The position numbers and the translations under genes were made by a program. The notes below the pieces were generated by a model. That model was given only the letters and a program-made list of their open reading frames with translations, was not told the DNA's origin and ran no database searches. 20,919 bases of DNA from Clostridia bacterium. GTDB taxonomy: Bacteria; Bacillota_A; Clostridia; Christensenellales; Borkfalkiaceae. Shown here one piece after another: positions 8,198-17,054 of this stretch. Position 1 is the stretch's first letter. Each line of letters opens with the position of its first letter. The stretch spans positions 1-20,919 of the forward strand of contig JAGASB010000135.1 in NCBI GenBank assembly GCA_017621955.1. Direction: 5' to 3'.

Positions 8198-8228
8198 AAA
8201 AATCGGGCGACAAAAAATTATGCCGCCC
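8198..8228 (-). terminator. Terminator or attenuator between rpsO and pnp
   Basis: A 7-bp GC-rich stem (8205-8211 with 8222-8228, one G·U) with a 10-base loop, followed on the minus strand by GATTTTT. It begins 8 bases past the rpsO stop. No convincing promoter is seen between it and pnp, so it probably lets part of the transcription through. Confidence 0.78.
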
Positions 8229-8235
8229 TGACCTT

Positions 8236-8499
8236 TTACTTTCTTAAATTTAAATCTGCGATAATCTTTCTGTATCTTTCGATATCGATTTCTTGTAAAT
8301 ACTTCAAAAGACCACGTCTTTCACCTACCATCTTCATAAGACCACGTCTTGAATGATTGTCGTGCTTATTGGTTGAAAGGTGCGCATTTAAATGGTTGAT
8401 TCTTTCAGTAAGAAGTGCGATTTGTACTTCTGCTGAACCTGTGTCGCCTTCGTGACGAGCGAACTTTGCTATAATCTCTGCCTTTTTTGCCTTTTCCAT
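8236..8499 (-). CDS. rpsO: 30S ribosomal protein S15
   Basis: An 87-residue S15, a primary binder of the 16S rRNA central domain. Family hallmarks: [56 protein letters not shown] and the closing [12 protein letters not shown]. Length is within one or two residues of the norm. AGGAGG lies 9 bases before the ATG. The gene has a strong sigma-A promoter (8595-8623) and an 89-base leader that can fold over the region before the SD, consistent with S15 autoregulation as in other bacteria. pnp follows. Confidence 0.98.
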   Translation of the reverse strand: MEKAKKAEIIAKFARHEGDTGSAEVQIALLTERINHLNAHLSTNKHDNHSRRGLMKMVGERRGLLKYLQEIDIERYRKIIADLNLRK

Positions 8500-8588
8500 A
8501 TTCTTTTACCTCCTATTATTTATGGAATAATTCGCTCTAAACAAAGCCAAGGGTGGAGAACCACAAAACCTTGCTTAGAGTACCAAGC
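8500..8588 (-). promoter_or_regulatory. Structured rpsO mRNA leader (candidate S15 autoregulatory element)
   Basis: From the expected start site to the ATG. An outer arm pairs CTCTAA-type bases (8535-8540) with 8575-8580. Inside, 8549-8552 pairs with 8569-8572 and 8553-8556 with 8561-8564, leaving a four-base loop (UUCU in the RNA). The loop and adjoining CC can pair over about 4 bases with the SD GGAG, giving a possible pseudoknot. S15 is known to repress its own mRNA through leader structures that differ between bacterial groups. I cannot say whether this matches a known class. Confidence 0.5.
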
Positions 8589-8594
8589 CTTATT

Positions 8595-8623
8595 AGTATA
8601 ACAAAATTTATTGCTTTTGTAAA
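8595..8623 (-). promoter_or_regulatory. Sigma-A promoter of rpsO
   Basis: On the minus strand: TTTACA (8618-8623), exactly 17 bases, TATACT (8595-8600); 5 of 6 matches in each box. It lies just below the glycosyltransferase stop. Confidence 0.85.
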
Positions 8624-8650
8624 CTGTTTTTTATCTTTTTTACACTACTT

Positions 8651-9673
8651 TTAGTTAAATTTGAAGATTTTTCTTGCAAAAAAGTATACAACCTTGCAGA
8701 ACCAACATACAAGCCTATTGTTTGAACCGCTTAAACCTGTAAATCTTCTTCTGCAACGCTTATAAGTTTTAAGGTCTTTCGCCTTTAAATCATCCCAAAG
8801 TTTTTTCTTCTTTGCCATATTCTCTTTCCCACCCATCTTGATTAGGAAAATACTGTTAATTGTCATCATTATTAGAATATAGCTTAACATATAATCGTAA
8901 AGTTTGGGTCGGGTTAATTCAAACTCGTTTATATCGTGCGAATTGATTATTATTTCGGTTACCCTAATGTGTTGGTCTATACGTTTCATTTGAACTTGTT
9001 CTTGCACAGACTGGTCGGGTCTACCGATAAAATACCTATAAAAATCAACAGGCAAATAATAGAGTTTTTTAACGTACGGCAATGGAACGTATACGAAAAT
9101 ATTGTCAACGTAGAACGTGTGCTTGGGAAGTTCAAGGTTTATTGAACGCAAAAGTTCGGTCCTATAAGTTATGCTGTGCATTGCCATAAAATTTACACGG
9201 TCAAAATACTTGCTTTCCTCAAATTCAAAAAGTTGATTTTCAGGATACATTTTTTTGAACGTTACAAGACGTTGTGTATTATTATAGGCATATTCGTAAA
9301 CAAAGTTTGACACTAACACGTCGGGGCACTCATCCTTACCTTCAAAAGAACGAAGCGTTTCAAGAACTTTATAAAGTGCTTGTTCATCTACCCAGTCATC
9401 TGAGTCAACCACCTTAAAATATTTGCCCGTTGCATTTTTTAGTCCAAAATTTACAGCATCGCCGTGCCCACCGTTTGGCTTGTGTATTGCCCTACATATA
9501 GTTGGGTATTCTTTTTCATACCTATCTGCTATTTCTGCCGTGTTATCTTTTTCCGAACCGTCGTTCACAATAAGAATTTCGGCTTCTTCTCCCGCTTTTA
9601 AAAGCGATTGAATACACTTGTCCATATACTCCGCTGAGTTAAAGCACGGAACTGCAAATGATATAAGTTTCAT
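8651..9673 (-). CDS. Family 2 glycosyltransferase
   Basis: A 340-residue cytoplasmic GT-A enzyme. The N-terminal domain has ISFAVPCFNSAEYMDKCIQS, IVNDGSEKDNT (NDGS 37-40), HKPNGGHGDAVNFGLKNATG (PNGG 66-69) and the metal-binding VDSDDW (89-94). The C-terminal part has a hydrophobic stretch near ISYILIMMTINSIFLI-like residues (about 265-280) and a basic tail, so it may touch the membrane. It resembles GT2 enzymes of wall teichoic, capsule or lipid glycan synthesis, but no acceptor or donor can be named. AAAGGAGG precedes the ATG by 5 bases. It follows hemZ by only 24 bases without a terminator, so it is probably the last gene of the recJ–relA–MBL–hemZ run. Neighbouring genes do not explain it. 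Confidence 0.88.
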   Translation of the reverse strand: MKLISFAVPCFNSAEYMDKCIQSLLKAGEEAEILIVNDGSEKDNTAEIADRYEKEYPTICRAIHKPNGGHGDAVNFGLKNATGKYFKVVDSDDWVDEQALYKVLETLRSFEGKDECPDVLVSNFVYEYAYNNTQRLVTFKKMYPENQLFEFEESKYFDRVNFMAMHSITYRTELLRSINLELPKHTFYVDNIFVYVPLPYVKKLYYLPVDFYRYFIGRPDQSVQEQVQMKRIDQHIRVTEIIINSHDINEFELTRPKLYDYMLSYILIMMTINSIFLIKMGGKENMAKKKKLWDDLKAKDLKTYKRCRRRFTGLSGSNNRLVCWFCKVVYFFARKIFKFN

Positions 9674-9697
9674 AGTTTCCTCCTTTATATAAAACGA

Positions 9698-11068
9698 TTA
9701 TTGAAATAGTTTGGTTTTGTTTAGCTTAATCGTTTCAATCTTGTCAATATACGTTTTCACGTCCTTTGGAGACGCTTCACGCTCTATTCTTTCACCACCG
9801 TTAAACACACGCTTGCTTATTGCGTTTGCGCCACAAGCAACCGTACACGAAATTTCTTCCATAACGTCTATATTATATATACACGCTTTGTTCGGTTTAG
9901 TATACCCCACGTTTTCAAGGTTGCCAGCCATATTTTTTTGGCGGTAAAGATAATACGGAAAATATCCGTTTGCACTTAACGTTTGGTGTGCATATTCAAC
10001 CATTTTATCCACGGTTTCGCCCGATAGCCTTTGTTCTATCTCAGCAAGACGTGAACCACGTTTTATACATAGAGTATGCACGGTAATATTGTCAGGCGAA
10101 AGCACAACAGCCTTATCTAGACTATACTTAAAATCTTCAAAACTTTCACCCTCTAACCCTGCGATTAAGTCCATATTAATACTGAACATATCTTTTGCAA
10201 GGTTAAACTTTTCTTCGACTTGTTCTGCGGTATGATTTCTACCCAAAAGTTCCAAAGTCTTATTTGAAAAAGTTTGTGGATTTATACAAATTCTTGTTAC
10301 GTTATGCTTTTTTAATAACCTTAAATTGCTTTCAGTTATCGCATCTGGTCTACCTGCTTCAACGGTATATTCAACACCCGTGTTAATTTTATCTATTGCT
10401 GAAAGTACCTTTTCAAGTTGAACGTCCGATAGAGCAACGGGCGTACCGCCACCGATGTAAATACTGCGTAAATTTTTAATAAATTTAACACTGTAATTTA
10501 TTTCATCGATAAGTGTATCAACGTAATCGTCAACGTATTTTTGTGCGCTTTTTATATCCGCACTTATAAACGAGCAATATTTGCACCTTGACGGACAAAA
10601 TGGAATAAAAACAAAAAAATCGGTATTATCATCATTGCGACTATAAATTCCTTTTTGGCTGTCAATTACCGCTTGTGTAATCGCCGTTTTAGGCGCACTT
10701 ACTTTCATAACGTCAGTAAAAAAACTTGTAAATTCGCCAGATTTTTCCATTTGTTGATAAGCAAGTTTTGTAGGTCTTATCCCTGTTAATGCACCCCAAG
10801 GAAGTTCTTTTTCAAAAAATTTTGAAAGTGCTTTATATAAAGATAGTTTTGCATACCTTTTAACAAGTCTTTTTCTTTCTATTTCACCGTCAAAACTGCC
10901 TATAAGGTTTCCGTAAGCAAATACTTTTCCGTTCACGGTAACGGTGTTTACAAACTTGCCGTCACCGTCTTTTAGTCGGTGCTTTATATTTAGCGAATCA
11001 CCACAGTCAAACAAGTTGACAACTTCTTTAAGTTCGCTTTGTAAAAATTCAAGGTTAGTATCAATCAT
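9698..11068 (-). CDS. hemZ: Coproporphyrinogen III oxidase-like radical SAM protein HemZ
   Basis: A 456-residue radical SAM protein. The family-specific LPWGALTGIRPTKLAYQ is at about 89-105, ahead of the 4Fe-4S triad C158-x3-C162-x2-C165 in FIPFCPSRCKYCSF. IGGGTP, TVEAGRPD and ICINPQTFSNKTLELLGRNHT follow, as in HemN/HemZ proteins. In B. subtilis hemZ is linked to oxygen-independent coproporphyrinogen oxidation, but many clostridial HemZ carriers lack a haem pathway, so the true substrate is uncertain. Its ATG overlaps the MBL gene stop by 8 bases and has only a weak SD, which suggests translational coupling. Placement after relA and an MBL gene is common in Clostridia. Confidence 0.92.
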   Translation of the reverse strand: MIDTNLEFLQSELKEVVNLFDCGDSLNIKHRLKDGDGKFVNTVTVNGKVFAYGNLIGSFDGEIERKRLVKRYAKLSLYKALSKFFEKELPWGALTGIRPTKLAYQQMEKSGEFTSFFTDVMKVSAPKTAITQAVIDSQKGIYSRNDDNTDFFVFIPFCPSRCKYCSFISADIKSAQKYVDDYVDTLIDEINYSVKFIKNLRSIYIGGGTPVALSDVQLEKVLSAIDKINTGVEYTVEAGRPDAITESNLRLLKKHNVTRICINPQTFSNKTLELLGRNHTAEQVEEKFNLAKDMFSINMDLIAGLEGESFEDFKYSLDKAVVLSPDNITVHTLCIKRGSRLAEIEQRLSGETVDKMVEYAHQTLSANGYFPYYLYRQKNMAGNLENVGYTKPNKACIYNIDVMEEISCTVACGANAISKRVFNGGERIEREASPKDVKTYIDKIETIKLNKTKLFQ

Positions 11069-11675
11069 ATTCTGCCATTACGTTATGTTTTCTTTCAAAT
11101 TCAAGCGTTGTAAACTCATCGTGTCCAGGGTAAACGGAAAAATCACCGTTTAAGTTAAATAATTTCTTTATAGATTTAACCATATCGTCTCTGTTGCCTG
11201 AAACAAAGTCTGTTCTTCCCACGCTTCCGTAAAAGAGAGTATCGCCTGTAAACAGTGCGTTATCTATCATAAAACATACCGAACCGTCAGTATGCCCAGG
11301 TGTTTCAAGCACCTTAAACTTTAACCCTAAAACGTCAATTTCATCACCGTCAGAAAAAGTATAATCTGCCGTTAAGTATTCAAACTTTCTGCCAAAATCT
11401 CCACCAAGATTATCACCATTCATAAGTTTTGGTGCATCTTTTTTACTTATGTAAACCTTAGCGCCGTCATCTTGCAACTTTTTAGCACAGCCCGAATGGT
11501 CAAAGTGGGCGTGTGTTAAAAGCACCGCTTTAATCTTAAACCCACAATCACTTTCCGTTTGCTTTACTTTTTTATAGTTTTCACCACAGTCAATGACAAC
11601 CGCTTGATTATTTTCGTTTACTAAAAAGTATGTATTTACACGAAGAAGCCCATTTATTAAGTGATAGATTTTCAT
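11061..11675 (-). CDS. Metallo-beta-lactamase-fold hydrolase (glyoxalase II-like)
   Basis: A 204-residue single-domain MBL protein. Metal-site motifs: THAHFDH (54-60), ETPGHTDGSVC, FTGDTLF and the closing YPGHDEFTTL. This is the short hydroxyacylglutathione hydrolase-like type (B. subtilis YqgX group), without the C-terminal substrate domain of true glyoxalase II, so a thioester or similar substrate is likely but unknown. The ATG forms TAATG with the relA stop. The relA–MBL–hemZ order is typical of Clostridia; the D-aminoacyl-tRNA deacylase gene often found between relA and MBL is absent. Confidence 0.92.
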   Translation of the reverse strand: MKIYHLINGLLRVNTYFLVNENNQAVVIDCGENYKKVKQTESDCGFKIKAVLLTHAHFDHSGCAKKLQDDGAKVYISKKDAPKLMNGDNLGGDFGRKFEYLTADYTFSDGDEIDVLGLKFKVLETPGHTDGSVCFMIDNALFTGDTLFYGSVGRTDFVSGNRDDMVKSIKKLFNLNGDFSVYPGHDEFTTLEFERKHNVMAEYD

Positions 11676-13807
11676 TAGTTTGCCGTCCTAAATACGTCGG
11701 TTATCTTAGGTTCTTGACCTAACTTTTTAATCAAAGTATCAAGGTCATCCTTGCTATTAAGCCTTATACTAAAATCAACGATTGCTTGTCTTGTTTTATG
11801 GTCGGTTCTACCGTTCGTTGAAGATATGTCAAGTTTTAACTGTGCAACAACCGACGCTACAACCGACAATACTTCCGCCTGAGTTTCCCCAACAACTTTA
11901 ATCATTGCGTTATAAGCACCGCCCGATTGTTCATTCCACGAAACTTCAATAAGTCTTTCGTTTTCGGCATTGTGCATATTTGGACAGTCTTTGCGGTGAA
12001 TAGTTACACCGTGTCCACGAGATATAAACCCAACTATTTCATCACCTGGAACGGGATTACAGCACCCTGCAAAACGCACCAAAAGCCCTGCCATACCCTT
12101 TACTTTTACACCACTGACATTTGGTTTATTGCTCTTAAAGTATTTAGTAATTTCTTGCTTCGGTTGGCTTTTTCTATAATAGTCAATGAGTTTTACTATT
12201 ACTTGGTTTACCGAAACTGCACCGTAACCGATTGAAGAAAACATTTCATCTTGTCCGTTAAAGGACATTCTACTTGCAAGGTGTGCAAAAGAGTCTTCGG
12301 TTAAAAGCTCATTCAAATTATAACCCCTACGCTTTGCTTCTGCGTCAAGCATAACTTTACCAACCTTGCCGTTTTCTTCTTGCATTTCACGCTTAAAGAA
12401 CTGCTTGATTTTTACACGAGCGCTTGAACTTTTTACTATTTTAAGCCAGTCCCACGACGGACCTTTTGAGTTTTGCGACGTTATTACTTCAGCCACGTCA
12501 CCCACCTGTAATACGGTGTTTAACGGAACTATTTTTGAGTTTACTTTTGCACCTACGCACTTGTTTCCAACGGCTGAGTGGATATTGTAAGCAAAGTCGA
12601 GTGGCGTTGCGTCCTTAGGCAAACTTATTACGTCGCCCTTAGGCGTAAAAACAAGAACTTCCGAACTATAAATATCGCCTTTAAGCGAATTTATAAATTC
12701 CTTACTGTCCTTTAAACCACCTTGCCATTCCATAACTTCCCTTATCCAAGAAAGTCTAGTATCAAGGTCATCTGCTACCTGTTTCTTTTCTTTATATTTC
12801 CAATGCGCTGCGATACCGTATTCAGCAGCGTGGTTCATTTCGTAAGTACGAATTTGAATCTCAAACACTTTACCAAAGTTGGTTACAACAGTCGTGTGTA
12901 GCGAACGATACATATTAGGCTTTGGCGTTGCAATATAGTCTTTTATGCGTCCTGGAACAGGTTTCCATTTGTGGTGAATTTTACCAAAAACTTCATAGCA
13001 TTCGTCAACGGTATTAACTATTATACGAATTGCGACTAAATCGTATATTTGGTCAAGAGTTTTGTTGCGTTCACGCATCTTCCTATATATACTATAAAGG
13101 TGCTTTTTTCTACCGTAAACTTCGCCGTTCACGTTAGAATCTTTCATTATTTGATTAACTTCTTCAACGACGTGGTCGACAAACTCAACGTTTGCTTGCA
13201 AACGCTCTTCAATATTTGTTGATAAATATTCGTAAAAATCGGGTTCAATATATTTTAAGCAAAGGTCTTCAAGTTCACATTTAATTTGCGATATACCTAA
13301 CCTATCTGCAAGTGGAGCGTAAACGTCTAACGTTTCACGAGCCATTCTTTGCTGACGTTCTGCCGATAAAAAGTTCAATGAACGCATATTGTGAAGTCTA
13401 TCGGCAAGTTTTATTATAATAACCCTTATATCCTTTGCCATTGCAACGAAAATTTTTCTAAAATTTTCCGCTTGCTCTTCTTCTTTTGAGTGGAATTGAA
13501 TTTTATCAAGTTTGGTTACGCCTACTACAAGTTCTAAAACTTCTTCGCCAAACTCCTTTTTAATATCACCTTCGGAAACAGAAGTATCTTCAATCACGTC
13601 GTGCAAAAAAGCCGCCGCAATAGTTGAAGCATCAAGCCCCAAATCCGCAAGAATGCGTGCGACGGTACACGGGTGAATAAAGTAATCTTCACCCGAAGCA
13701 CGCTTTTGGTTTGCGTGCGCTTTTTTGGCAAAATCGTGCGCACGCCTTAAAAGCGATATATCTTTTCCTATATAATTTTCTTCAAGTAGTTTTATAACGT
13801 CAAACAT
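11675..13807 (-). CDS. relA: Bifunctional (p)ppGpp synthetase/hydrolase Rel
   Basis: The long RSH enzyme that makes and degrades (p)ppGpp in the stringent response, acting at the ribosome. At 710 residues it is full length. The HD hydrolase domain has His45 in YFIHP and HDVIEDT (69-75), so hydrolysis should be intact. The synthetase domain has YDLVAIRIIV (Asp256), RIKD (287-290, the RxKD form of bifunctional Rel rather than the ExDD of E. coli RelA), SLHTTV and FEIQIRT (Glu316). Then come a TGS domain (about 384-444, VFTPKGDVISLPKDATPLDFAY), a region with RFAGCCNPVPGDEIVGFISRGHGVTIHR, and a C-terminal ACT domain. The ATG overlaps the recJ stop by 8 bases, with AAGGGG upstream. Confidence 0.97.
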   Translation of the reverse strand: MFDVIKLLEENYIGKDISLLRRAHDFAKKAHANQKRASGEDYFIHPCTVARILADLGLDASTIAAAFLHDVIEDTSVSEGDIKKEFGEEVLELVVGVTKLDKIQFHSKEEEQAENFRKIFVAMAKDIRVIIIKLADRLHNMRSLNFLSAERQQRMARETLDVYAPLADRLGISQIKCELEDLCLKYIEPDFYEYLSTNIEERLQANVEFVDHVVEEVNQIMKDSNVNGEVYGRKKHLYSIYRKMRERNKTLDQIYDLVAIRIIVNTVDECYEVFGKIHHKWKPVPGRIKDYIATPKPNMYRSLHTTVVTNFGKVFEIQIRTYEMNHAAEYGIAAHWKYKEKKQVADDLDTRLSWIREVMEWQGGLKDSKEFINSLKGDIYSSEVLVFTPKGDVISLPKDATPLDFAYNIHSAVGNKCVGAKVNSKIVPLNTVLQVGDVAEVITSQNSKGPSWDWLKIVKSSSARVKIKQFFKREMQEENGKVGKVMLDAEAKRRGYNLNELLTEDSFAHLASRMSFNGQDEMFSSIGYGAVSVNQVIVKLIDYYRKSQPKQEITKYFKSNKPNVSGVKVKGMAGLLVRFAGCCNPVPGDEIVGFISRGHGVTIHRKDCPNMHNAENERLIEVSWNEQSGGAYNAMIKVVGETQAEVLSVVASVVAQLKLDISSTNGRTDHKTRQAIVDFSIRLNSKDDLDTLIKKLGQEPKITDVFRTAN

Positions 13808-16088
13808 ATTGCCCCTTTAATAAGACAATTTTACTATATAGTTTAGAATTTGTCAATGCGTTTTTGATATTTTCGTTAAATACGAACGTTCCGTTTTTAA
13901 TCTCAAATATATCAAGTTCCAAAAACACTTCGGTAACAAACACAAAGTTTTCTTTATTTTCACTGCCTGCGTGCCTTAACGCAAAGTTTGCACTGCCGTT
14001 AAATGCTTTGTTATTTAGCGTTTTTAAGTATGTAAATATTCGTGAAAAATCACTTCTATCCGTACTTATTTTATCCAATATTTTATACCCTATAACGTCC
14101 GAATATAAATAACTTTTAACATCGCACGCTAAGTACTGCATAGGCTTATCAAGATAAACCACACGTTCAAAGCAGTCGGGAATAGCCCTTGGCGAAATAA
14201 CAACACAGCTATTACCGTTTTTAGTTTCCACATCAAATAGACTTATAGGAAGCGACTTTACACTGTCAAACTTGGACAAGTTTTCAGCGTCTGAAAGAAC
14301 GTATAAAGTACCGATAGAGTCTACTACTGCCGTTGCATTTTCTAAGGCAGAATTTATGCCATCGTCAGTTAAAAGCCTTTTTAGTTCATTTTCAAAAACG
14401 TGTAATTTTACGCAAGAAAAATCAGCATAATCGGGATAAACAGCACGGACGTAGCCTTTGATTGACTGTCTGCCCTTAAAGGTTGATACGTTTATTTCAA
14501 ACAAAACTTTTTTATCGACGGGAAGCGAAAGTTGTTCAACGTGCCCACCACCGTTAAAGTCAAGCATTTCTATATTATTACAGTTAAAAGTATAGTGATT
14601 AGAGCCTTGTCGAAGCGGAATTGAATTCACACTGTTTACACAAGTTGTAAATACAGGGCGCTTGTTTGCCGTGCCAAATGGCTCTAACATATCAAGTTCA
14701 CAAGCAAAACGTGACGAAATACCATCTTTAATATCCCACTCTGCATAAACTTTACGCTTTAAGTCGATAGTACCGTATTCACGCTTAACGTATTCGTTAA
14801 TTTTCTTTTCAAATAAAGCAAAGTTCTCATCGCTTACTGAAACGCCTGCCGCTTGCGAGTGTCCACCATATCCAAGTAGTACTTCTTTTGAATTTGCAAT
14901 AGCGTCGTATATATTCAAACCGTCAATACTGCGTGCTGAACCTTTCAAAAATTCGTCTTGCCCACCAAAAACTATAACGGGACGGGCATAATCTTCAACA
15001 AGTTTAGCGGCAACGATACCGATAAAACCTGCATTCCAATTTTTATTTTTAACTAGAATTACGTCTTTTTTATATAGAGAATACTTCTTTATACGTTGTT
15101 TTGCTTGATTATAAATTTCGTCGCACGCTACTTGTCTTGCAACGTTGTATTCATTGAGTTTTACCGCATAGTCAAATACTTTGTTGGGGTCTTTTTGAGT
15201 GAACAGTTCAAGTGCTGAGTTAGCGTCACCCATTCTTCCGCCAGCGTTTATTCTTGGTGCGATTGTGTATGCAAGCGTTTGTGCCGTTACGTTTTTATTT
15301 TCACCCAAAAGATACTTAAACGGCAAACGCAAACTGTTTACATTGTCAAAAAGTTTTAATCCACAAGCAACGATATCCCTATTCTCATCAACCAAGTCCA
15401 TACTGTCGGCAACGGTCGCAATCGCAACAAAATCAAGATACGCATCAGCTTTTTCCCCCATCAATGCGTATGCAAGCTTATATGCCACCCCTGCACCGCA
15501 CAAACCGTTAAACGGATATGCTTGTCCTAAAATTTTAGGATTTATCTTTATGCAGTCGGGTAAAATTTCGGGCGGTTCGTGGTGGTCGGTAACTATTACG
15601 TCAATGCCCATTTTCTTTATAGTTTCTATCTTTTCATAATCACTAATACCACAGTCAACCGTGACAAGTAAATCTATTTTATTTTGTGCGTTTAATCTTT
15701 CAACCGTTTGAACGTTAAGTCCATAACCTTGCTCTCTTTCGGGAACAAACTTATATAAATTACTTACGCCATAATCTTTTAACGCAAAGTATAAAACGGT
15801 GGTTGCACATACCCCATCGGCATCGTAATCACCAAAGACTAAAACCGATTGATTTTGCTCTTTTGCTGTTCTAATTCGTTCGCAAGCATCCTTAACGCCG
15901 TCAAGTAAATTAGGATTATAAAACCCATATTTCCCTGGCGATAAAAAGCGTTTTGCCTTTTCCACCGTGTCAATATTACGGTAAAACAAAAGCCTTGCGG
16001 TATCAAACAAGATATCGCACTCTTTTGCTATTTGCCAAACCACTTTTTCTTGGTCAGGCGTTAATATTTTACCGTATACTATTTCCAT
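13800..16088 (-). CDS. recJ: Single-strand DNA-specific 5'-3' exonuclease RecJ
   Basis: A 762-residue DHH-family nuclease used in recombination and mismatch repair. DHH motifs: VFGDYDADGVCAT (GDYDADG 86-92), VTVDCGISD (VDCG 144-147) and VTDHHEPPE (TDHH 167-170). The DHHA1 domain ends in LLGYGGHSQAAGVSV. An OB-like part and a long C-terminal extension (from about residue 560) follow, as in Bacillota RecJ; that extension looks weakly conserved. AAAGGA lies 5 bases before the ATG. recJ after secD–secF and before relA is the usual clostridial order, but the apt gene often found between recJ and relA is missing. Confidence 0.96.
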   Translation of the reverse strand: MEIVYGKILTPDQEKVVWQIAKECDILFDTARLLFYRNIDTVEKAKRFLSPGKYGFYNPNLLDGVKDACERIRTAKEQNQSVLVFGDYDADGVCATTVLYFALKDYGVSNLYKFVPEREQGYGLNVQTVERLNAQNKIDLLVTVDCGISDYEKIETIKKMGIDVIVTDHHEPPEILPDCIKINPKILGQAYPFNGLCGAGVAYKLAYALMGEKADAYLDFVAIATVADSMDLVDENRDIVACGLKLFDNVNSLRLPFKYLLGENKNVTAQTLAYTIAPRINAGGRMGDANSALELFTQKDPNKVFDYAVKLNEYNVARQVACDEIYNQAKQRIKKYSLYKKDVILVKNKNWNAGFIGIVAAKLVEDYARPVIVFGGQDEFLKGSARSIDGLNIYDAIANSKEVLLGYGGHSQAAGVSVSDENFALFEKKINEYVKREYGTIDLKRKVYAEWDIKDGISSRFACELDMLEPFGTANKRPVFTTCVNSVNSIPLRQGSNHYTFNCNNIEMLDFNGGGHVEQLSLPVDKKVLFEINVSTFKGRQSIKGYVRAVYPDYADFSCVKLHVFENELKRLLTDDGINSALENATAVVDSIGTLYVLSDAENLSKFDSVKSLPISLFDVETKNGNSCVVISPRAIPDCFERVVYLDKPMQYLACDVKSYLYSDVIGYKILDKISTDRSDFSRIFTYLKTLNNKAFNGSANFALRHAGSENKENFVFVTEVFLELDIFEIKNGTFVFNENIKNALTNSKLYSKIVLLKGQYV

Positions 16089-16105
16089 AAATATCCTTTA
16101 AATCG

Positions 16106-16133
16106 AATAAGGCGGAATATTTTCCGCCTTATT
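16106..16133 (+). terminator. Terminator-like hairpin between secF and recJ, polarised to the plus strand
   Basis: A perfect 12-bp stem (16106-16117 with 16122-16133) and 4-base loop. On the plus strand it is followed by GTTTTTT; on the minus strand, where the genes lie, only by CGATTTAAAGG. The structure is certain; its direction of action is inferred from the T run. Confidence 0.7.
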
Positions 16134-16159
16134 GTTTTTTAGCAAATTTCTTGAATAAA

Positions 16160-17053
16160 TTATTTAACGTTGTCTTTTTTTATAGCCGTCCAAATAAGCG
16201 GTGTAATAAAGTATGCAACGGATACCGCAGATATTCCTGCAAGTGCCAACTGCAAACCTGCAATCATCATATAAGGCACAAATAATGCGATAAGCGCAAC
16301 CGATGCAACAAGAACGCTGATTAGCGTAAATAAATATACTTTACTTTGACTTGCTGTTACTTTTTCTGCGATGCTTAATGCTGAAACCTTGGTCGTTGCG
16401 TTCTTAATCGCTTGCCTATATTTTGCAACCGTTATCATTGAAAGCACTGCTGAGAGAACTGATGCGAAAATCACACTATATTCAACGTGAGGAAGTGCGT
16501 GAATGCGTGTTATTCCCATAAGTGCGATAAAGATAAGCGCTGCACCAACGTACGAGCAAACCACTGAAAGTGCACTTGCAAGTTTACCGATAAATAATGC
16601 GCAAATAAACATTACCACTAAGCCGATACCACAAGCAAGAAGCACGCTTCCAACCTGTAAAGGTTTATTGCCAACTACTTGGTTGACCTTAACGGTTGTA
16701 CTTACGTCTTTTGTTTTATCGTTACCGTCAAGCGCTGTATCAACAGCTAATTTTAATCCTGAAACCTTTTCGGTTACGTCTTCGCTAAACTTATATATTA
16801 TTGCTGAGCCTTCGTCAACGATTTGATATGAAACGACACCCACGCCGTTATCAGCAAAATATTTGTCAGCCGAAGTTTTCAACACGTCGTTAGCCTCGGT
16901 AAAGCCTTGGTCAACACGCACTTCAACTTCATAACTAGAACTGTAATCAACGGTGTTGTTCATTCCAAAAACTCCGAATAGAGTCATCCCAACTAAAAGA
17001 ACGATAAGCGCTGAAATTATAAACCATTTCATTTTTTTCATAACACCGTTCAT
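16160..17053 (-). CDS. secF: SecF-like protein translocase subunit, diverged
   Basis: About 297 residues, with one N-terminal membrane helix (10-30), an extracytoplasmic domain (about 31-133) and a cluster of about five helices (134-288). This is the SecF layout, and its place after secD supports the call. Conserved SecF motifs are largely gone. The usual DFTGGT-like string reads VDYSSSYEV (35-43). The HDV region reads CSYVGAAL. The segment matching INDTVVVFDRIRE reads SMITVAKYRQAIK (205-217), without its Asn-Asp and Arg pattern. I chose the ATG at 17053 (AGAGG 6 bases upstream, one base past the secD stop) over an upstream TTG/ATG inside secD. By homology it assists late steps of Sec export, but the normal mechanism is in doubt. 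Confidence 0.83.
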   Translation of the reverse strand: MNGVMKKMKWFIISALIVLLVGMTLFGVFGMNNTVDYSSSYEVEVRVDQGFTEANDVLKTSADKYFADNGVGVVSYQIVDEGSAIIYKFSEDVTEKVSGLKLAVDTALDGNDKTKDVSTTVKVNQVVGNKPLQVGSVLLACGIGLVVMFICALFIGKLASALSVVCSYVGAALIFIALMGITRIHALPHVEYSVIFASVLSAVLSMITVAKYRQAIKNATTKVSALSIAEKVTASQSKVYLFTLISVLVASVALIALFVPYMMIAGLQLALAGISAVSVAYFITPLIWTAIKKDNVK

Positions 17054-17054
17054 A

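Noticed and set aside
15199..15639. A 146-codon plus-strand frame inside recJ
   Set aside because: Antisense to the conserved DHH region of recJ; explained by codon bias of the real gene.
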